From positions 1 to 15,825 of the forward strand of contig JAZNVH010000013.1 in assembly GCA_045592745.1 (NCBI GenBank): a stretch of DNA of 15,825 nucleotides, given 5' to 3'. This DNA is from Aphodoplasma sp045592745 (GTDB lineage: Bacteria > Bacillota > Clostridia > UBA1381 > UMGS1253). Made by a program: the position numbers and the translations under genes. The notes under the pieces are model-generated. The model made no database searches. It had not been told where the DNA came from and saw nothing but the letters and a program-made list of their open reading frames with translations. Numbering within the stretch: position 1 is the stretch's first letter; every line of letters begins with the position of its first letter. Below are positions 12,881-15,825 of the stretch, piece by piece.

Positions 12881-13750
12881 ATGGTACAGATTATTGGAGT
12901 GCGCTTTAAAAGCGTTGGAAAAATATATTATTTTGATCCCGGTTCGTTTACGATTCAAAAGGGTCAAAGTGTTATTGTTGAGACGTCAAGAGGCGTTGAA
13001 ATGGGCGCTGTTGCGCTCGATAACAGGCTTGTTGATGAGAGTAGTGTAGTACAGCCACTAAAAAAGGTTTTGCGTATTGCTACCCAGGCGGATTTTAAAG
13101 CTGCCGAGGAAAACAAGAAAAAGGAAAAAGAAGCATTTTCAATATGTAATGAAAAAATCAAAGAGCATAAGCTTGAAATGCGTCTTGTTGATGTTGAGTA
13201 TACTTTTGATGGTGGAAAAGTGCTGTTCTACTTTACTGCTGACGGACGTGTTGATTTTCGCGATTTGGTAAAGGATTTGGCGTCGGTATTTCGTACACGC
13301 ATAGAGCTTAGACAGATTGGTGTGCGTGATGAGGCGAAAATGATTGGCAGCTATGGCATATGCGGTAGAAATTTGTGCTGTTCGCAGTTTTTGGGTGATT
13401 TTGCGCCTGTAAGCATAAAAATGGCAAAAGAGCAGGGGCTTTCGCTTAACCCGACAAAGATTTCGGGTACGTGTGGAAGACTTATGTGTTGTTTAAAATA
13501 CGAGCAGGACGCTTATGACGATTTATTAAAGATTACGCCAAAGCAGGGAGCGATTGTATCAACTCCTGATGGAAATGGTACGGTTGTGTATGTGAATCTT
13601 TTAAAAGGTAAGCTCAAAGTTAGCATCGACGGAGGCAAGGAAAAGCAGCTTTCGGAGTATGACGTGAAGGATGTAAAGGTAATTGCTGATGCGCAGCATG
13701 AAGAAAATGAACAAATTGATGCAGAAATTTTAAAAACACTTGAAGAATAA
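12881..13750 (+). CDS. ricT: RicT (YaaT), PSP1-domain regulator of RNA processing and cell fate
   Basis: This 289-aa protein matches YaaT/RicT in length and layout: an N-terminal beta-rich domain starting VQIIGVRFKSVGKIYYFDPG, then a Lys/Glu-rich linker (about residues 73-95), then the PSP1 domain (about 100-215). It carries two conserved Cys clusters, CGRNLCC (C161, C166, C167) and CGRLMCC (C198, C203, C204). In B. subtilis, RicT forms the Y-complex with RicA and RicF, binds Fe-S clusters and assists RNase Y in mRNA maturation, affecting sporulation, competence and biofilm formation. ricA and ricF are not in the window. The ATG at 12881 follows AAGGAGA by a few bases. A TTG at 12863 would put that site inside the gene. 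The next gene has its own promoter overlapping the end of this one. Confidence 0.93.
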   Translation: MVQIIGVRFKSVGKIYYFDPGSFTIQKGQSVIVETSRGVEMGAVALDNRLVDESSVVQPLKKVLRIATQADFKAAEENKKKEKEAFSICNEKIKEHKLEMRLVDVEYTFDGGKVLFYFTADGRVDFRDLVKDLASVFRTRIELRQIGVRDEAKMIGSYGICGRNLCCSQFLGDFAPVSIKMAKEQGLSLNPTKISGTCGRLMCCLKYEQDAYDDLLKITPKQGAIVSTPDGNGTVVYVNLLKGKLKVSIDGGKEKQLSEYDVKDVKVIADAQHEENEQIDAEILKTLEE

Positions 13751-13768
13751 AAAAATATCTGTTATAAT
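13740..13768 (+). promoter_or_regulatory. Promoter of the ferredoxin gene
   Basis: TTGAAG (13740-13745) lies 17 bp from TATAAT (13763-13768), which has an upstream TGT (extended -10). The -35 overlaps the last codons of ricT. A second TATAAT at 13778-13783 lacks a -35. Together with the terminator at 13991 this lets the ferredoxin be expressed apart from the operon. Confidence 0.65.
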
Positions 13769-13801
13769 AATATACACTATAATTGGTAGGAGGTGTTTTT
13801 C

Positions 13802-13972
13802 ATGGCATATAAAATAGACGAATCATGCATCAGCTGTGGTGCTTGTGCAGGTGAATGCCCCGTAGGTTGTATTTCGGAAGGCGATGATAAGTACGTAATC
13901 GACGCTGATGCTTGCATCGAGTGCGGCGCTTGTGCTGACGCTTGTCCTGTAGGCGCTCCGCAGCAGGCATAA
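13802..13972 (+). CDS. Small 2x[4Fe-4S] ferredoxin
   Basis: This 56-aa protein has two complete clostridial ferredoxin motifs: C9-x2-C12-x2-C15-x3-C19-P and C38-x2-C41-x2-C44-x3-C48-P. The two halves are near repeats (CxxCGACAxxCPVG), as in classical Clostridium ferredoxins of about 55 aa. There is an extra Cys at 23, just after the first CPVG. The protein is acidic and a soluble low-potential electron carrier, serving enzymes such as pyruvate:ferredoxin oxidoreductase and hydrogenases. AGGAGGTG lies 6 nt before the ATG, a very strong site. It has its own promoter and terminator between ricT and the yabB homologue, where Bacillus has yabA. Whether it is linked to the Fe-S protein RicT or only inserted here is unknown. 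Confidence 0.97.
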   Translation: MAYKIDESCISCGACAGECPVGCISEGDDKYVIDADACIECGACADACPVGAPQQA

Positions 13973-13990
13973 TCTTTTGCACACGAATTT

Positions 13991-14024
13991 AATTGTCGGT
14001 TGCTTTTTTGCAGCCGACAATTTT
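13991..14024 (+). terminator. Intrinsic terminator of the ferredoxin gene
   Basis: A 13-bp stem, AATTGTCGGTTGC (13991-14003) with GCAGCCGACAATT (14010-14022), has one G-U pair and a loop of six T, and ends in TTTT. It begins 18 nt after the ferredoxin stop. The T tail is short, so some read-through to the next gene is likely. Confidence 0.8.
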
Positions 14025-14075
14025 CGTATAGTGGAAAAATCGTTATTAATATATTTGTGGTGAGGTGATTTTATA

Positions 14076-14804
14076 ATGCGCCGAATTGATGATTTGCAAT
14101 ATAAAGGATTAAAAATTGTGCAGGACAGCGACGGCTTTTGTTTTGGCATAGATGCCGTTTTGCTTGCCAATATGGCAAAAAAAGCCCGCGCTTCAAAGAC
14201 AATTGACCTTTGTAGCGGCAATGGGATTGTAGCACTTCTTTTATCGGGCAAAACCGATACCGAAAAAATATATGCTCTTGAATTGCAAAGGGAGGCGGCA
14301 TCGCTTGCGATGCAGAGCGTAGAGCTTAATGGCCTTGATGGCAGAGTGGAAGTAATTTGCGACGACCTTAGAAATGTTCAAAACATCTTTTCGCGCGGTG
14401 AATTCGACGTTGTTACTTGCAACCCGCCATATGTAAAAAATACGTGTGCTATTACAAATGATAATGATGCGTTAAAGCTTGCACGTCACGAAATTGCATG
14501 CACACTTGAAGATGTTATAAAAGCGGCATCATATCTTTTAAAGCCGGGAGGCAAGCTGTTTTTGGTGCATCGTCCAGAGAGACTTTGTGATATATTTTGC
14601 GCTATGCGTGAACATAAAATTGAGCCAAAATATATGCAGATGGTACACCCGTGCGCATCGAAAAAGCCGAATATTGTGCTTGTAGAAGGCGCATATATGG
14701 GCGGTCGAGAGCTTAAAATGCTTGAACCGCTTTATGTGTATGATGAAAACGGAAATTATACAAAACAGATTGATGAAATTTATGAACGGGGGTGCGAGGC
14801 GTGA
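14076..14804 (+). CDS. TrmN6-like tRNA1(Val) (adenine37-N6)-methyltransferase (YabB)
   Basis: This 242-aa class I SAM-dependent methyltransferase starts with the family segment LQYKGLKIVQDSDGFCFGIDAVLLA. It has the SAM-binding motif TIDLCSGNGIVALLL (42-56), an acidic residue in ALELQREAA (E69), and the N6-adenine catalytic motif NPPY (116-119). These are the features of the TrmN6/YfiC and YabB group; the E. coli enzyme methylates A37 of tRNA-Val, while the substrate of Firmicute YabB is not certain. AGGTGAT lies 6 nt before the ATG. The stop overlaps the rsmI GTG as GTGA. In Bacillus a GIY-YIG gene (yazA) sits between these two genes; it is missing here. Confidence 0.88.
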   Translation: MRRIDDLQYKGLKIVQDSDGFCFGIDAVLLANMAKKARASKTIDLCSGNGIVALLLSGKTDTEKIYALELQREAASLAMQSVELNGLDGRVEVICDDLRNVQNIFSRGEFDVVTCNPPYVKNTCAITNDNDALKLARHEIACTLEDVIKAASYLLKPGGKLFLVHRPERLCDIFCAMREHKIEPKYMQMVHPCASKKPNIVLVEGAYMGGRELKMLEPLYVYDENGNYTKQIDEIYERGCEA

Positions 14805-15631
14805 GTGGAACTTTATATCTTTGTGCAACACCGATAGGAAACCTTGGCGATATGACGCCAAGGTGTATAGAAACTTTGTCGATGGTCGATTTGATTGCGG
14901 CAGAGGATACACGCCAGACTGTCAAGCTTTTAAACCATTTTGGCATAGACACAAAGATGACAAGCTATTATGAGCATAATAAATATGAAAAGGGTGGATA
15001 TTTAATTTCTCTTTTAAAGGAAGGAAAAAATATTGCTGTTGTATCTGATGCAGGTACTCCCGGAATTTCCGACCCGGGCGAAGAATTGGTGGAGGAATGT
15101 ATAAAAAATGACATAACTGTTGTGAGCATACCTGGACCTGCGGCGCTTATAAATGCGGTTATAACCTCGGGGCTGTGCACGGGCAGATTCTGCTTTGAAG
15201 GATTTTTGTCGATGAACCGCCGTCAGAGAAAGATTCATCTTGAAGAAATAAAAAATGAAAAACGCACGATGATTTTTTATGAGGCTCCGCACAAGCTACG
15301 TCGTACGCTTGATGATTTATATGAGGTGCTTGGTGATAGAAGAATTGCCCTTGCAAGAGAGCTTACGAAAAAATTTGAGCAGATTACTCGCACTACAATA
15401 AAAGAGGCTATCACGATGTATGAGGAAACACCGCCCAAGGGAGAATATGTGCTCGTTATAGAAGGCACTGCCGACGGGCAGGAGGCGGTAGATTATTCTG
15501 ATTTATCTATTGAAGAACATGTGAAAAGCTTTATCGATGAGGGCATGAGCGAGATGGATGCCATAAAGGCTGTTGCAAAACAGCGCGGACTTCGTAAAAA
15601 TGAGGTTTATGCCGAGGTAAAGAAAAAATAA
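14801..15631 (+). CDS. rsmI: 16S rRNA (cytidine1402-2'-O)-methyltransferase RsmI
   Basis: This 276-aa protein has a tetrapyrrole-methylase (SAM-binding) domain with the RsmI signatures LYLCATPIGNLGDMTPR, LIAAEDTRQTVKLLNHFGI, VVSDAGTPGISDPGEELV, VVSIPGPAALINAVITSGL, FEGFLSMNRRQRK, FYEAPHKLRRTL and ALARELTKKFEQ. The C-terminus is a short helical tail (EGMSEMDAIKAVAKQRGLRKNEVY) usual for the family. It methylates the 2'-OH of C1402 in the ribosomal decoding centre, which fine-tunes start-codon fidelity. The GTG at 14801 is preferred: it overlaps the upstream TGA and has GGGGGTG 7 nt before it. The GTG at 14792 lies within that site. It is the last gene of the cluster, and no GC-rich terminator follows. 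Confidence 0.95.
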   Translation: MSGTLYLCATPIGNLGDMTPRCIETLSMVDLIAAEDTRQTVKLLNHFGIDTKMTSYYEHNKYEKGGYLISLLKEGKNIAVVSDAGTPGISDPGEELVEECIKNDITVVSIPGPAALINAVITSGLCTGRFCFEGFLSMNRRQRKIHLEEIKNEKRTMIFYEAPHKLRRTLDDLYEVLGDRRIALARELTKKFEQITRTTIKEAITMYEETPPKGEYVLVIEGTADGQEAVDYSDLSIEEHVKSFIDEGMSEMDAIKAVAKQRGLRKNEVYAEVKKK

Positions 15632-15664
15632 AACATATAAAATAAGAAGAAACAGCTTACAAAT

Positions 15665-15712
15665 AAAAAACTTTAAAAAACATAAAAAAAATATAAAAAA
15701 ATATTAAAAAAA
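15665..15712. promoter_or_regulatory. Five phased A-tracts upstream of the rRNA-type promoter (UP element/curved DNA)
   Basis: Runs of 6-8 A start at 15665, 15675, 15684, 15695 and 15706, a period of about 10 bp. They end four bases before the TTGACA at 15716. Helically phased A-tracts bend DNA, and A-rich sequence at this place is what the RNA polymerase alpha subunit contacts as an UP element in rRNA promoters. Confidence 0.75.
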
Positions 15713-15715
15713 GTG

Positions 15716-15744
15716 TTGACAAGGGTTAAAAAAGGTGGTATACT
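15716..15744 (+). promoter_or_regulatory. Strong sigma-A promoter, probably of an rRNA operon
   Basis: TTGACA (15716-15721) and TATACT (15739-15744) are separated by 17 bp, with the A-tract region directly upstream. Start is predicted near 15751. No protein gene follows in the remaining bases; the transcript enters a structured leader. Confidence 0.85.
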
Positions 15745-15825
15745 AAATCACGTCGCTTGCGAGAGCAGGCGAAAACAAGCCTTGAAAAAAGGCATTGAAC
15801 ATTGAAAATTGAACAGTGATGACCA
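15745..15825 (+). other. Leader of a presumed rRNA operon, cut by the window end
   Basis: Two small hairpins are visible: CGCTTGC-GAGA-GCAGGCG (15754-15771, GNRA-type loop, one G-U pair) and GCCTT/AAGGC (15779-15783 with 15789-15793). They are followed by an AT-rich segment with repeated TTGAA words (CATTGAACATTGAAAATTG, then AACAGTGATGACCA). Such TTGAAAA/TTGAACA leaders are typical just before 16S genes in Clostridia. No 16S sequence itself is in the window, so the identity is inferred. Confidence 0.6.

Noticed and set aside
1..15825. CRISPR array, restriction-modification, toxin-antitoxin or other defence system
   Set aside because: No repeat-spacer pattern and no such domains were seen on either strand; apart from the integrase edge the genes are conserved chromosomal functions.

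Overview
The window looks like chromosomal DNA of a low-GC, spore-forming Firmicute, most likely class Clostridia. The evidence is a PdaB-type sporulation deacetylase, the Gram-positive c-di-AMP receptor DarA next to holB and the RicT (YaaT) gene, AGGAGG-type ribosome binding sites, near-consensus TTGACA/TATAAT promoters, and A/T-rich codon use. No species assignment is attempted.

Layout. (1) 1-1062 is the edge of an integrated element: the C-terminal part of a tyrosine recombinase whose frame is broken by -1 at an A-run, followed by about 390 bp of gene-poor, repeat-bearing DNA. (2) 1063-1223 is a minus-strand tRNA-Trp(CCA) gene with a consensus promoter and a strong terminator. It is the probable chromosomal landmark beside the element. 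(3) 1272-3568 carries mgtC, a minus-strand YfcE-type phosphodiesterase and pdaB, separated by bidirectional terminators. (4) 3573-7168 is a minus-strand operon of four genes: DegT-family aminotransferase, initiating sugar-phosphate transferase, PglD/NeuD-like acetyltransferase and GT4 glycosyltransferase. Together they look like the start of a lipid-linked glycan built on an acetamido-4-amino-6-deoxy sugar, but no 4,6-dehydratase is present. (5) 7217-11326 is a plus-strand run: a truncated MBL-fold remnant, yitT, sua5/tsaC, a YwlE-like phosphatase, rimI and tsaD. The last four genes are tightly packed or overlapping and join t6A tRNA modification with protein-modification enzymes. (6) 11405-15631 contains darA, holB, ricT, a small 2x[4Fe-4S] ferredoxin, a TrmN6-like methyltransferase and rsmI. 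This is the well-known yaaQ-holB-yaaT-yabB-yabC neighbourhood, with the ferredoxin standing where yabA is in Bacillus. (7) 15665-15825 holds five phased A-tracts, a TTGACA-N17-TATACT promoter and a leader that strongly suggests an rRNA operon starting just beyond the window.

Most of the window is ordinary conserved chromosome. I found no convincing new multi-gene system. The points most worth a second look are the integrase frameshift on an A AAA AAC heptamer followed directly by a stop, a 14-nt copy of the tRNA-Trp anticodon arm inside that tRNA's own promoter spacer, a promoter-proximal palindrome before mgtC, the truncated MBL gene, the ferredoxin in the ricT neighbourhood, and the phased A-tracts before the presumed rRNA promoter.
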